This document shows positions 10,147-19,337 of a stretch of DNA of 64,000 nucleotides, piece by piece. Positions within the stretch are counted from its first letter, which is position 1. Each line of letters opens with the position of its first letter. The DNA comes from JAPHSX01 sp041554195 (lineage in GTDB: Bacteria; Pseudomonadota; Gammaproteobacteria; Thiohalomonadales; Thiohalomonadaceae), in the NCBI GenBank assembly GCA_041554195.1, contig JBFFMJ010000010.1, forward strand, positions 62,001-126,000, in the 5' to 3' direction. The notes beneath the pieces are model-generated. The model searched no databases. It was given only the letters and a program-made list of their open reading frames with translations, and was not told the DNA's origin. The position numbers and the translations under genes were made by a program.

Positions 10147-11592
10147 TTAAACACTACAAATCGGTGGCCGCTTATCCCGCCACGGTTTTTCCTGCTCCAG
10201 CTGGCTTGCCACCCTTAATAATGTCGCTTCGTCGTTATTACGTCCGACCATTTGCACCCCTACCGGTATCCCCTCACTGCTCCAGTGCATCGGTACGCTG
10301 ATAGCCGGTTGACCGGAGATGTTGAAGGGGAACATGAAGACGGCGTCGGCCATCATGATGCGGTTATAGGCGAGATGGTCGTTCATGTTCATGTCGTAGT
10401 AACCGAGTGGGCGGGGCAGGTTGGGCATCACGGGCGTCAGATAGACATCGTAGTGGGCGATCTCACAGGCGATCTGGCGTGAGGCCATTTTAATCGCTTC
10501 GATGTCGTTGGCATGTTGTACGCCGCTGATGCCGTGGCCGTACTGAAGCATCGACCAGATCACGCCGGAGACCTCGGCCTCGGTTACCTCGTGGCCAACA
10601 AACTGTTTAAGCACGTTAAAGTTATCAGCGGTGACGACGGCGGTCATGCGAGTATAGGTCTCCCAGAACTGTACCGCATCAAAGCTCATATCGTACTCTT
10701 CTACTTCGTGACCCAGCTCAGCCAACAGGGTGGCGGTTTGCGTTACGGCGGCGGCGCACTCGGGGTCTACCGACAGGCCTTCGGGGGTGTGGGTGGTGAA
10801 GCCAATACGTAATTTGCCCGGATTCTTTTTTGTCTGCGCCAGGAAGAAGCCCGGCTCGCGTGGGGGGGCGGCGAAGGAGTCGCCCGGCAGGGTGCCGTAG
10901 ACGACATCGAGATAGGCGGCGCTGTCGCGCACGCTACGCGAGACACAGAGAAACTGTGCGGCACCATGCCAGTAGTCGGCCCAGATAGGGGCGAAGGTGG
11001 AGGTGCCGCGCGAGGGCTTTAGGCCGACGATGCCATTATTCGATGCTGGTACGCGAATGGAACCGGCGCCGTCTGAACCCTCAGCCAACGGCACCATACG
11101 GCTGGCGACGGCTACCGATGAGCCACCCGATGAGCCGCCGGCACTGATGCCCGCCTTCCACGGGTTATTGGTCGGGCCATACATCTCTGGCTCGGTGGTA
11201 ATGGCCCAACCGAACTCCGGCGCATTACTTTTCCCAACAAGAATAAATCCCGCATTTTTAATACGGCTGACGATCTGTAGATCCACCGGCGCGACAAAGT
11301 CTTTCAGGTAGCGACAACTGTTGGTCGTTGGCTGTCCCTGCCACATCGTCGCCAGCTCTTTGACCAAATAGGGGACACCCTTGAAGGGACCATCAGGCAG
11401 CGGCCCCTGTGCGACCTCGCGCGCCGACTCGTAGGCCTTGTGGATCACGGCGTTAAGTTGTGGGTTAACCGACTCGATACGGCGTATCGACTCTTCGACT
11501 AGCTCTATCGGTTTAAGCTCTCCCTTTTTTACCCGCTCACCAAGACCTAGTGCATCTTCACTGGCGTAAATCTCTTCTATATCTTTTGACAT
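10147..11592 (-). CDS. Amidase (amidase signature family)
   Basis: A 481-residue amidase-signature enzyme hydrolysing an amide bond in an unidentified substrate. The Ser-cisSer-Lys triad is visible: K78 (YLVKEL), S154 in AGGSSGGSS, and S178 in GSDGAGSIRVPAS. The length suits a stand-alone amidase, not GatA: no gatC or gatB is adjacent. No signal peptide, so cytoplasmic. Monocistronic. Confidence 0.92.
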   Translation of the reverse strand: MSKDIEEIYASEDALGLGERVKKGELKPIELVEESIRRIESVNPQLNAVIHKAYESAREVAQGPLPDGPFKGVPYLVKELATMWQGQPTTNSCRYLKDFVAPVDLQIVSRIKNAGFILVGKSNAPEFGWAITTEPEMYGPTNNPWKAGISAGGSSGGSSVAVASRMVPLAEGSDGAGSIRVPASNNGIVGLKPSRGTSTFAPIWADYWHGAAQFLCVSRSVRDSAAYLDVVYGTLPGDSFAAPPREPGFFLAQTKKNPGKLRIGFTTHTPEGLSVDPECAAAVTQTATLLAELGHEVEEYDMSFDAVQFWETYTRMTAVVTADNFNVLKQFVGHEVTEAEVSGVIWSMLQYGHGISGVQHANDIEAIKMASRQIACEIAHYDVYLTPVMPNLPRPLGYYDMNMNDHLAYNRIMMADAVFMFPFNISGQPAISVPMHWSSEGIPVGVQMVGRNNDEATLLRVASQLEQEKPWRDKRPPICSV

Positions 11593-11752
11593 GGCTCTCT
11601 CCCTTTAGCTTTTAAATAGATGTTTAGGAATATAACCTCTAAGCTCGTATTTCCCTAATCCCTTATCACGGTGTCACAACGGTCCCCTTTTGGCAGCTAT
11701 CAGCCTATCTTTCCGGGTTCTCGTCTGCGGCCGTAACGATGCCTGAACGCTA

Positions 11753-11950
11753 CTATCCGGGGAAGTTAGGCGGCTCACTCTTATCCCCCATCAACAGGTA
11801 GACACCAACCCCCACTACCAGCGCCCACAGCACCATTGCAGCAATACCCATGCTTGCCCACAGCTTGCCCATAAACAGCAGCATCAACATGGCCAACGCC
11901 ATGACGCCGTTACCCAGCCAGAACTTTGCTGTCGGTTTATCGTCTTTCAT
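11753..11950 (-). CDS. Small two-pass membrane protein
   Basis: A 65-residue protein with two hydrophobic stretches (about 13-30 and 32-54) separated by a very short turn, a charged N terminus and a Pro-rich tail. It lies 22 bases downstream of djlA on the same strand, so they are probably co-transcribed. Family unknown to me. Confidence 0.6.
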   Translation of the reverse strand: MKDDKPTAKFWLGNGVMALAMLMLLFMGKLWASMGIAAMVLWALVVGVGVYLLMGDKSEPPNFPG

Positions 11951-11972
11951 TTATGACCCCAATGATTTTTTA

Positions 11973-12761
11973 TTAACGTATGCCACGAGACTGTTTAATT
12001 CTCTCGTAGGCCTTGCGAATTTGTTGTGTCTTTTCGGTCGCCAGCTTGATCATCTCTTCGGGCAGACCCTTGGAAACCAGCTTGTCGGGGTGGTGCTGGC
12101 TCATCAGGCGACGGTAGGCCTTCTTGACCTCAGCGTCACTGGCCGACGTATCCACATCGAGTACCGCGTAGTCCTCGCCTAGCGACGGGGCGCGCTCGGC
12201 ACCGCCCGGCGCATAGCCGCCCCTGGCGGCGCGTACCATCGCGTCCAGGTGGTCAAATTCGTGTTGGCTAAAGCCAAGCACCTCGAAGACATGCAGTAAC
12301 AGCTCACGCTCGGCAGGGTGCAGCTCACCATCGGCATAGGCGGCCTGCAGCTGGATCTCAAGAAACATCTGCATCAGGGTATGACGGCGATGACACTCGC
12401 GACGGAACTGCTCTACCACACCCTCCAGATCAAACTCCGGGTGCTTGCCCTGATTGAAGATCTCGATGGCGAGCTTTTTCTGCGCCTCGTCGAACTGCAT
12501 CTGCGCCATCACCGCCCTGGCAAATGCGATTTCGTCTCTGGTGACCTGACCATCGGCCTTAGCGAGGCGGCCCATCACCGAGAAGGTGGCAGTAAAGAAG
12601 GCCAGCTGTGTGCGCTGCTGTCCGCCGGGCGAGGCCCCATTGGCCAGACCGTTTAGGCCCTTATCAAAGCTGTGACCCAGCGAGGCCCCAAGCACCGCCC
12701 CCAGCGGGCCGCCCATGATAAATCCGAAGGTGCCACCCAGTACCTTGCCCCACCAGCTCAT
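11973..12761 (-). CDS. djlA: Co-chaperone DjlA
   Basis: A 262-residue membrane-anchored J-domain protein that stimulates DnaK. The N terminus has a Gly-rich single membrane segment (GTFGFIMGGPLGAVLGASLG). The middle is a TerB-like helical domain (about 50-165), and the C terminus is a J domain with the HPD motif in SQHHPDKLV. Domain order and length match DjlA. Confidence 0.93.
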   Translation of the reverse strand: MSWWGKVLGGTFGFIMGGPLGAVLGASLGHSFDKGLNGLANGASPGGQQRTQLAFFTATFSVMGRLAKADGQVTRDEIAFARAVMAQMQFDEAQKKLAIEIFNQGKHPEFDLEGVVEQFRRECHRRHTLMQMFLEIQLQAAYADGELHPAERELLLHVFEVLGFSQHEFDHLDAMVRAARGGYAPGGAERAPSLGEDYAVLDVDTSASDAEVKKAYRRLMSQHHPDKLVSKGLPEEMIKLATEKTQQIRKAYERIKQSRGIR

Positions 12762-12944
12762 ATTACATTCTCACCCTTTTTTGCTGTTAGCGAATCACGT
12801 CGACTCTCATCCAGTACCCGGCTCACCGCTTGCGATTAGCCGTGCCATGCTTCCCCTCTGTGCGATCAGAGAGGCCCCACAATACGCATGTCGATGGTGT
12901 GGTGTCCAACGCACTTCAGCTCAATCACTGCCGACACCTTCTAT

Positions 12945-13688
12945 CTAGCGATGGCCGATAACCTGCGCTGCCGACTCTGCACGCGTGCGCTCGACGATGG
13001 CGTCGATGCGGGCACTGCGTTGCTGTTCCCAGTCATCGACAGGGTCTGCCCGGTCCCAGGACTCGAACAGGCGTTGCTGCTTATCACTGAGCGGTAGCTG
13101 ATAGGTCTGATGCATGTAGAAGTAGATGCGGGCGATGTCGCCGCGCACACTCTCCATCGGCTCGGCCTTGCGCGCCTTGTGATCGACCTCAAAATCACAG
13201 GCACCGTAGTTACGCGGCTCACCCTCTAGCTGGGTAAAGGTGAAGTTACTGCGATCACCATTTAACTCACCGACCGCAGGCACCAGATTGTGCAGGTCGG
13301 AGACCATGGCGCGAAATTGCGGGTCGACCTTCTCACAACAGCGTCGCCCCTTATAACCCTTGCCCTTGCTGCTGGTACAGACAGGCTTGCGCCAGCATTG
13401 GCGAGTGTGGCCCAGGGCATAGGCAGGCACCACATGTTCCCACTCAATGCGCTCACCACGGCGTTGATTCTTGCGTGGCTGGTAGCCGCAGCTTTTGGCA
13501 TCCACGCGTTTCTTCCCATCGTAACCACAGCCGCAGTAGAAGGTCTCCTTATGATCGACATAGACCTCGGCAGCAAGCCGCTTGGCCTGACTGAAATTGC
13601 GAATGGTATGTGGAAGGTCTTCTGCGATGGCAGGCAGCGCCATCAGGAGGAGTAGCCCAAGGGTTACTCTTTGCATGGTTATTAACAT
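12945..13688 (-). CDS. endA: Endonuclease I (periplasmic DNase)
   Basis: A 247-residue secreted nuclease of the EndA/NucM family. It has an N-terminal signal peptide ending near ALPAIAE. The family core is ERIEWEHVVPAYALG (catalytic His within EWEHVVP) and FRAMVSDLHNLVPAVGELNGDRSNF. There are eight cysteines between about 52 and 170, as in NucM-type nucleases stabilised by disulfides. An internal ATG at 13676 would shorten the N terminus by four residues and is an equally good start. Confidence 0.93.
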   Translation of the reverse strand: MLITMQRVTLGLLLLMALPAIAEDLPHTIRNFSQAKRLAAEVYVDHKETFYCGCGYDGKKRVDAKSCGYQPRKNQRRGERIEWEHVVPAYALGHTRQCWRKPVCTSSKGKGYKGRRCCEKVDPQFRAMVSDLHNLVPAVGELNGDRSNFTFTQLEGEPRNYGACDFEVDHKARKAEPMESVRGDIARIYFYMHQTYQLPLSDKQQRLFESWDRADPVDDWEQQRSARIDAIVERTRAESAAQVIGHR

Positions 13689-13877
13689 TTACGGTGTCGC
13701 TTATTGTTTCACTATTGCCTCCCTACCTGTTGCCACCTCCTGTGCCACTTACTCCTGACAAATCCTGCCTGATTTTGTGCGCCATCATACCGTTGCCCTG
13801 CACTTTAAGCGATGGCTTCAGACCGCGTCCGATGGGTGATATTATTTCCCTCTCGCCACACACCAGAAGAGAGCCCC

Positions 13878-14444
13878 ATGCCACTACCCAATCACTACCT
13901 CATTACCCCTGCGCCGACTGACGAAGCGGCGTTTCTGGCGGCGCTGGAGAGGAGCCTGCAGTCCGGTATTCAGCTGCTGCAGTTTAAGGCCAAGGGGCTA
14001 AGTGAGGCCGAGTACCGCGCTCTGGCGGCGAAGGTGATCCCGCGGGCACATCGCTATGACTGTCAGGTGCTGGTCACGGGCGACGCGGCGCTGGTGAACG
14101 AGTTGGGGGCCGATGGCCTGCATCTCGACAGCAAGGCCCTGGCCGCCTGCAGCAAGCGCCCCCTGCCGGACTATTTCCTCATTGCCGTCTCCGGCCATTC
14201 ACTTAAGGAGCTGCAGGCAGGGGAGGCCATCGGTGCCAGCTTTGGCGTGCTCTCACCCATCAACTACACTAGCGCCCACCCCAACATCGAACCACTGGGC
14301 TGGGAGGGGATGAAGGCGGTGACAGAGCAGCTCTCCATACCAGTTTACGCACTGGGCGGTGTTAGCGCGGACGACGAGGCCGCCGCCCTCGCGGCAGGCG
14401 GTCGCGGCATTGCCGGTAACAAGGGGTTGTGGAAGGCGGATTAA
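13878..14444 (+). CDS. Stand-alone ThiE/TenI-like protein (MutT-associated type)
   Basis: A 188-residue TIM-barrel protein of the thiamine phosphate synthase superfamily, with QFKAKGLSEAEYRALA, GADGLHLDS, FGVLSPI and YALGGVSADD. The ending IAGNKGLW matches the C-terminal ThiE-like domain that in many gammaproteobacteria is fused behind a MutT (8-oxo-dGTPase) domain and ends in RGLW. No MutT domain is encoded here. The start ATG 13878 follows an AGAAGAGAG ribosome site; the open frame extends upstream to 13812 but encodes nothing conserved. Whether it makes thiamine phosphate is uncertain. Confidence 0.75.
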   Translation: MPLPNHYLITPAPTDEAAFLAALERSLQSGIQLLQFKAKGLSEAEYRALAAKVIPRAHRYDCQVLVTGDAALVNELGADGLHLDSKALAACSKRPLPDYFLIAVSGHSLKELQAGEAIGASFGVLSPINYTSAHPNIEPLGWEGMKAVTEQLSIPVYALGGVSADDEAAALAAGGRGIAGNKGLWKAD

Positions 14445-14515
14445 TGCCGTCAGTCACAGACTTCTTCGAATTGAATCGTCCATACACCAGGTGTGAAAAC
14501 AGAAACTCTCCCGCG

Positions 14516-15163
14516 TTATGCAGGGCGTATATAGTTGCGGCTGTAGCTAAGTAGTGAGCTAAAGGTTTCAACTTCACGAAAGCCGGCCCCTTCACACAGG
14601 CTACGTAGGTGCTTTTTACCGATATAGTGAGGGTCGAGGATAATCTCTGTGACACAGAGTATTCCCCCCGGTTTGAGTGCCTCGAAGATCTCCTGCAGGG
14701 CCGCTTCCTTATTACGAACTTCTCCCAGAACGGTGACCAGCAGCGCGCGATCGTAGTAACTCTTCTGCAGCAGACCCTCCCCGGCACCACCCAGGATGGG
14801 GTGAATATTGTTTAGCTGCTTCTGCTTGCTGCGTGTGCGCAGCGTTAGCAGCATCTTCTCCTGAATATCCAGCGCCGCCACCTCGCCGTCAACGCCCACC
14901 CGTTGCGCGGCAGGAATCGTCAACCTTCCAGGGCCACAACCCACATCGAGCAGACACATCCCCTCGTGCAGCCCTATACGCTGAAAGAGTAATGCCGCAC
15001 CGGCAATGGCGTTGATAAGGGGGTTTTCCAGCAGCCACAGTGCCCCTGCCGGACAGGCCAGTGAGCGATAACGCCACCACCAGCCGGTTGCCAGGAGTGT
15101 GATAACGATAATCGCTAGTATGGTTAACGATGTGCTCAACATGGCATTTCCCGGTTCACCCAC
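14516..15163 (-). CDS. Membrane-anchored class I SAM-dependent methyltransferase
   Basis: A 215-residue protein. An N-terminal hydrophobic segment (about 10-28) precedes a Rossmann methyltransferase domain with motif I LLDVGCGPGRLTIPAA, an acidic loop AALDIQ and the post-motif LKPGGILCVTE. It is closest in pattern to the UbiE/COQ5-type group. Substrate unknown. It faces thiE-like convergently, and a short intergenic segment separates it from the next gene. Confidence 0.8.
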   Translation of the reverse strand: MGEPGNAMLSTSLTILAIIVITLLATGWWWRYRSLACPAGALWLLENPLINAIAGAALLFQRIGLHEGMCLLDVGCGPGRLTIPAAQRVGVDGEVAALDIQEKMLLTLRTRSKQKQLNNIHPILGGAGEGLLQKSYYDRALLVTVLGEVRNKEAALQEIFEALKPGGILCVTEIILDPHYIGKKHLRSLCEGAGFREVETFSSLLSYSRNYIRPA

Positions 15164-15228
15164 GGTCGCACGCTGTAGACGCTCTCTGTCGTGGCCTCAG
15201 CCTGCCCTCGCCAGCGTGAGGGCCCACT

Positions 15229-15582
15229 CTATTCGCTGAGCAGGCTAGGGGTCGTCTCCGCCGTTGCCTTATCGATATCGAATCGCACATCGCAGTACTC
15301 GGGCTGCACATCGGTGGGCGAGGGATCATCGGAGCAGCTGCATCCAGCGATGATACCGCTGTAGAAGATCCCGGCCTTCACATGAATTGTCGACGCATCA
15401 TCCGTCACACTAATCACCATCACCTTGAAGGGTTCAGCACTCACGTAGGAACTGAGTGAAAGACCCTTTTGCAATGGCAGTTGGTCAGCAGGCAACTGCT
15501 CCACCTCTGCTTTGAATTGCTCCTTGAACTCCCCAGCACCAAAGGCCGCCACGGATCGATGAAGTATAATTATTTTATTCAC
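15229..15582 (-). CDS. Hypothetical protein
   Basis: A 117-residue soluble protein without signal peptide. It has a CSCSDDPSP segment (about 80-88) and an acidic C terminus with one more Cys near residue 97. The Cys-x-Cys pair could bind a metal, but no family is recognised. Codon use looks normal for the region. Confidence 0.55.
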   Translation of the reverse strand: MNKIIILHRSVAAFGAGEFKEQFKAEVEQLPADQLPLQKGLSLSSYVSAEPFKVMVISVTDDASTIHVKAGIFYSGIIAGCSCSDDPSPTDVQPEYCDVRFDIDKATAETTPSLLSE

Positions 15583-15618
15583 AACAAATATTCCATACCC
15601 TTTTAAAAACTCTAGCGA

Positions 15619-15882
15619 CTATTTGAAAACATCCTTAATTGACTGCCAGATCCCCTTGGACTCTGTTTTTATTTCTTTGCGTGTCTCCTCTGTCCCTTCC
15701 CACGCATTTTTTGAACCCTGCTTAACACCACTCCACGCATTTCCAGAACCTTCTTTAATACCACCCCATGCCTCTTTCATACCCGACTTGGATTTACCCC
15801 ACGTACCCTCAGCTGAATTTTCGGCAATGACAGGAGAGGAGAAGAAAACCGTCAACAGTATCGTCAAAATAATTTTATACAT
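15619..15882 (-). CDS. Small secreted protein with Trp-spaced repeats
   Basis: An 87-residue precursor with a clear signal peptide (cleavage after VIAEN region, near residue 20). The mature ~65 residues repeat a pattern of Trp every 8-11 residues: GTWGKSKSG, EAWGGIKEGSG, NAWSGVKQGSK, NAWEGTEET, GIWQSIKDVF. This suggests an amphipathic periplasmic or surface helix. It is followed by the DUF502 gene in the same direction. Function unknown. Confidence 0.7.
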   Translation of the reverse strand: MYKIILTILLTVFFSSPVIAENSAEGTWGKSKSGMKEAWGGIKEGSGNAWSGVKQGSKNAWEGTEETRKEIKTESKGIWQSIKDVFK

Positions 15883-15960
15883 GGCTATACTCAGAAAAGT
15901 GAATCAATTAAATACTGTGGATAGTCTAACAAATATACCTAACACTATCTGTCTCTTTCC

Positions 15961-16572
15961 CTACGAATCATCACCGCCCTTACCAGTAGATGAAGTAATT
16001 CCCGCGGTCAGAACAAAACGCATCGCCTCCTCCATACCCATCTTCAATGGCCGCACCGCACTGCGCGGCATCAATACGGCATAGCCGCCGATCATATAGC
16101 TAAGGGGGATATAGACCAGCACGCTATCCACCTCGCGAAATTCCTCGGGCATTTTCTCGTAATCATTCTGCGTAATGAAGCCTATCACCTGCATCCCGGT
16201 AGTGCCGATGGTCACGGCAACCGCCTGCTCAAACTCCTTCTGTTTATTTGGGGAGAAGTAGTCGAGAAAGTCCCGTAGCGCACGGTACACCGTCTTGATG
16301 ATCGGTGTGTGATAGATCAGCTGCTCACCCAGGGCAAACAGCCGTTGTACGATATAGGCGTGCATCATCAGACCAATCACGAACGCCACCAGCAGGCCCG
16401 CCACCAGCCCCATACCTGGCCAGTAGTTATCGGCAGGTAGAACCAGACGGATCAAGGTGCCGAGCAGACTCTCTGCAGTCACGGCAAACCAGTAGAGGAG
16501 GTAGAGGGTGAGCACCACCGGCAGGATGGTCATCAGGCCAGTCAGTACATGTCGGGTTACAAATCGCAGCAC
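15961..16572 (-). CDS. DUF502 family membrane protein
   Basis: A 203-residue inner-membrane protein with two N-terminal transmembrane helices (about 8-32 and 52-75). The conserved family segments are TPIIKTVYRALRDFLDYFSPNK and VYIPLSYMIGGYAVLMPRSAV. DUF502 proteins are widespread in proteobacteria with no established activity. The tail is Thr/Ser/Gly/Asp-rich. Confidence 0.88.
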   Translation of the reverse strand: MLRFVTRHVLTGLMTILPVVLTLYLLYWFAVTAESLLGTLIRLVLPADNYWPGMGLVAGLLVAFVIGLMMHAYIVQRLFALGEQLIYHTPIIKTVYRALRDFLDYFSPNKQKEFEQAVAVTIGTTGMQVIGFITQNDYEKMPEEFREVDSVLVYIPLSYMIGGYAVLMPRSAVRPLKMGMEEAMRFVLTAGITSSTGKGGDDS

Positions 16573-16646
16573 ATTAGCTCTCCCAGCAAGAATTCACAGG
16601 TGAAAGGTAACAGTATAGTTGCGACGCTGGGGAGGGGTATTGGGAC

Positions 16647-16664
16647 GGTGCCAAAAGTGGCACC
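16647..16664. repeat. Perfect 7-bp hairpin
   Basis: GGTGCCA and TGGCACC flank AAAG, between the DUF502 gene and the glutaredoxin-like gene. It has no T-run, so it may act as an RNA structure or be incidental. Confidence 0.4.
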
Positions 16665-16744
16665 AAGCTCAGCCCCGCCGGTGGCAGCTACAGGTGGGCT
16701 GACTCGCTCTCTGCCTGAATCGGCCAAACAGACGCCGCGTGGCG

Positions 16745-17116
16745 TCATGCATCAAGAGGGTAGCTCTTCTCCAGATAGGCAATGATTTCACTGGACTCGT
16801 ACATCCACTCAACCGAGCCGTCGCTCTTCTCGATACGCAGACAGGGCACCTTTACCTCGCCCCCCTGCTGCTTCAACTCTTCACGGAACGGCCCTTCGGC
16901 TTTGGCGTCACGCAGCTGAATGGGCAGATTGAGGCGCTGTAGGCTGCGGCGCACCTTTACGCAAAACGGGCAGGCGTGAAACTGATAGAGCGCGTACTGG
17001 CCCAGTGTCGCCTCGATCTGCTGCTGTTTATCGCCTGCTCGCACGCCTGCGCGCGGCCAGGTCAGCCAGTTAATCAGTAATACGATACGGCCTAAAAACC
17101 ACCTTACAAATTTCAT
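16745..17116 (-). CDS. Membrane-anchored glutaredoxin / GST N-terminal domain protein
   Basis: A 123-residue protein. An N-terminal hydrophobic helix (FLGRIVLLINWLTW) is followed by a thioredoxin-fold domain with the redox motif CPFC (YQFHACPFCVKV) and VPCLRI with the cis-Pro. The ending MYESSEIIAYLEKSY is the glutathione-binding segment of glutathione S-transferase N-terminal domains. It probably acts as a membrane-tethered glutathione-dependent thiol reductase. I moved the start to the ATG at 17116, which puts the helix at the N terminus; an upstream in-frame start at 17182 adds unrelated residues. Confidence 0.8.
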   Translation of the reverse strand: MKFVRWFLGRIVLLINWLTWPRAGVRAGDKQQQIEATLGQYALYQFHACPFCVKVRRSLQRLNLPIQLRDAKAEGPFREELKQQGGEVKVPCLRIEKSDGSVEWMYESSEIIAYLEKSYPLDA

Positions 17117-17217
17117 GGGATCATTCCAGATAGAATTCAAATGGCCGCCATCATAACGGATTTCGTTTGCGGGGAAAAACATCGGGTAAAAGACCTGATC
17201 TTTACACAGGAATAGCG

Positions 17218-17763
17218 TTAATGCGTTGCTACAAATTTACACAGGTCAACCATGCTTGTGTACTCGGCAATATCAATTCCGGCGGCGGCAAAATCGAGGG
17301 TGTCGGGGTAAGGGCTCGCCTCTTCGCCACGGCGCTTTGTCTGCTCTAACCATGCAAGGCTCCATCTCGCCGCCTCCTGCCACTGTGCCGCCTCCATTCC
17401 CTCCATGGTTCGCCTAAGCACATCCCAGAAACCACTGCGCGAAAGTTCGGTGAAGACCCCTGCGATCCGTGCCACATCATGTTGCTGTAACGCGATGGAT
17501 AGTCGAGTAATCGCCTCATCCATTAACGCCGCACGCGCCACCTCGATATAGGCCGTAATAGACGTCTTAATCTGCTCCAAGGTTTTATCCCTCAGCAGGG
17601 CAGGTCCTGCCGCGGCACTGATAAAGGTCTGCAGTGCATCCAGGGCGACAAGCCGCTTTTCTGCCGTCGCCGTACTGCGTATCAATCCCCGGCAATACTC
17701 ATCCACCCAGCCGGGGCTAAGTTGAAGTTCCAGACTGTCGGACAAACTCAATTTACCCACCAC
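17218..17763 (-). CDS. Hypothetical protein
   Basis: A 181-residue, Ala-rich, mainly helical soluble protein with no signal peptide or recognised motif. It has a single Cys near the N terminus and one near the C terminus. It stands alone between the glutaredoxin-like and GNAT genes. Function unknown. Confidence 0.5.
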   Translation of the reverse strand: MVGKLSLSDSLELQLSPGWVDEYCRGLIRSTATAEKRLVALDALQTFISAAAGPALLRDKTLEQIKTSITAYIEVARAALMDEAITRLSIALQQHDVARIAGVFTELSRSGFWDVLRRTMEGMEAAQWQEAARWSLAWLEQTKRRGEEASPYPDTLDFAAAGIDIAEYTSMVDLCKFVATH

Positions 17764-17968
17764 ATCATCATCTTATCTGCAAACCTTATGGCTATCAGCT
17801 TCTACTTAGCCTGAAACTGTCCGTCGTTAATAATGCAGTCACCACACGCCCGCCGTAAAAATGTCATCAGCCACAGACGCACAGGGTGACCAGTGGAAAT
17901 CCTTGAGCATTCACATTCTCCCCCTTACCTTTTATCTTTTGACTACAGGCTCAATGGTTACTGCCACT

Positions 17969-18769
17969 CTAGTCGCCAGGCAACTTTTTCACTCTCTTCG
18001 CAATGATTTTTATCAGCTTCTCTTCTGCTATTGGCGGGCCGAAGGAGACCGGCTTGCCATCGACAAAGATTCCATCCGCTATCCCCCACTCCAGAAAGGT
18101 TTCACGACAGGAGGTATCTATCGTTTCAAACACCACCTTGTCAGCAAACTGTTCGCAGGCCTTGCGGGCCCGCTCATAAACCGCATTTTGTACCGGACAC
18201 CAGCCATTTATAAATGCCGCCACCATCACTTTTCCTGTCGCCTGTGGTGCCTCTTTTTTTTGTAATATCCAGTGCGGCGGCAAGGCATCATCAGTGAAGG
18301 GTTTCCAGAGGAGTACTCGTAAGGAGTCCCTGTCAGCCTTTTTATAGCCCTGTTTCTTAAACCAGGAGGCCTTCATCCAGAAGGGCAACCACAGCCCCCA
18401 GGCCGCCATGCCTTTGGCACCCAGAGCCCTGGCGTCTTCCTCGGCGGCCTCCAGCAGCGCACGGCCCATACCTTTGCCCTGAAAATTTCCTATGCCTTCT
18501 TTATGTCCATGCACCCAGATGCACAAAATAACATAAAGATTTTCTCCCTCAATAAATGACGCTTCCACCGGTAGATACTGAATCATCCCGGCTACGCTCC
18601 CCGCCTCATCCAGTGCCAGTTTGACCCGCAGCCCTTTCTCTTTATATTTGTGGTACCAGCAGGCCTTATGATCACCGGCCTCTTTCATCTCCTCTGACCA
18701 CCCTTCAAGGCAGTTAAAGTAGTTATCGTAATATTCAGGTTGCAGATCGATTATCTTCACAATCACCAC
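17969..18769 (-). CDS. GNAT acetyltransferase fused to a thioredoxin-like domain
   Basis: A 266-residue two-domain protein. Residues 1-155 form a GNAT N-acetyltransferase domain with the acetyl-CoA loop GKGMGRALLEAAEEDA. Residues 185-260 form a thioredoxin-fold-like domain with FINGWCPVQNAVYERA, where a single Cys stands in the usual CxxC position, and DGIFVDGKPV. This layout resembles the YoaP-type GNAT plus C-terminal domain proteins. The substrate is unknown. Confidence 0.8.
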   Translation of the reverse strand: MVIVKIIDLQPEYYDNYFNCLEGWSEEMKEAGDHKACWYHKYKEKGLRVKLALDEAGSVAGMIQYLPVEASFIEGENLYVILCIWVHGHKEGIGNFQGKGMGRALLEAAEEDARALGAKGMAAWGLWLPFWMKASWFKKQGYKKADRDSLRVLLWKPFTDDALPPHWILQKKEAPQATGKVMVAAFINGWCPVQNAVYERARKACEQFADKVVFETIDTSCRETFLEWGIADGIFVDGKPVSFGPPIAEEKLIKIIAKRVKKLPGD

Positions 18770-18827
18770 TCCATTTACGACTCACCAGACTATCGCCGCT
18801 TCAAGATCTGCAGCCGCATTCGGGCAT

Positions 18828-19214
18828 TCAGCTGATGTTGATGACAAACTCCCTCCACGGCATGCCACACTCCGCTAACGACTCCTTTAAACCCTCTTCA
18901 CGAAAGCGACCATAGACCATTGAATCGGCCGAGAGATTCAGCTGTTTCGCCTGCCAGTCGAGCAGGAACTTTCCGCCTCCCACTATGGCGAGATCCGGCT
19001 CTTCAAAATTCAGTATTTCTGGTGATTGCCAGTGGTAGGGCAGGTGCTGTTCACTCATAAAGTGGGCGACGATCTGGTTGTGAAAGGCGTGCTGGTCTTT
19101 ACTGGCGAAAAGCAACCACGGCTCTCCCTGCCAGCTGATCTGTACAAACTTGCCGCGCACCTCTTCAAGGTGGCGCATTGCCTCCAGCGTGGGATAGGTC
19201 TTTATCTGCAACAT
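18828..19214 (-). CDS. Hypothetical protein
   Basis: A 128-residue soluble protein rich in aromatic residues. The conserved-looking parts are GKFVQISWQGEPWLLFAS, HNQIVAHFM and EEPDLAIVGGGKFLLDW. The start at 19214 (MLQIKTYP) is preferred over an in-frame upstream start at 19277 because the added residues are of low quality. It is divergent from the YebC-family gene. No family recognised. Confidence 0.55.
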   Translation of the reverse strand: MLQIKTYPTLEAMRHLEEVRGKFVQISWQGEPWLLFASKDQHAFHNQIVAHFMSEQHLPYHWQSPEILNFEEPDLAIVGGGKFLLDWQAKQLNLSADSMVYGRFREEGLKESLAECGMPWREFVINIS

Positions 19215-19337
19215 TGTTCTCACCCGTGAGTCATATTGTGGTGCCTGCTTATTGGACCGCGGCACCTTTAATTGCAAAGGATAATTGGTTATCTGTAGAA
19301 TTCACGTGATTATCACTTTTAACGGAGCAGCCGCCAT

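Noticed and set aside
9930..10301. 123-residue open frame in the spacer before the amidase gene
   Set aside because: Overlaps intergenic palindromes and the 3' end of the amidase gene and shows no coding character.
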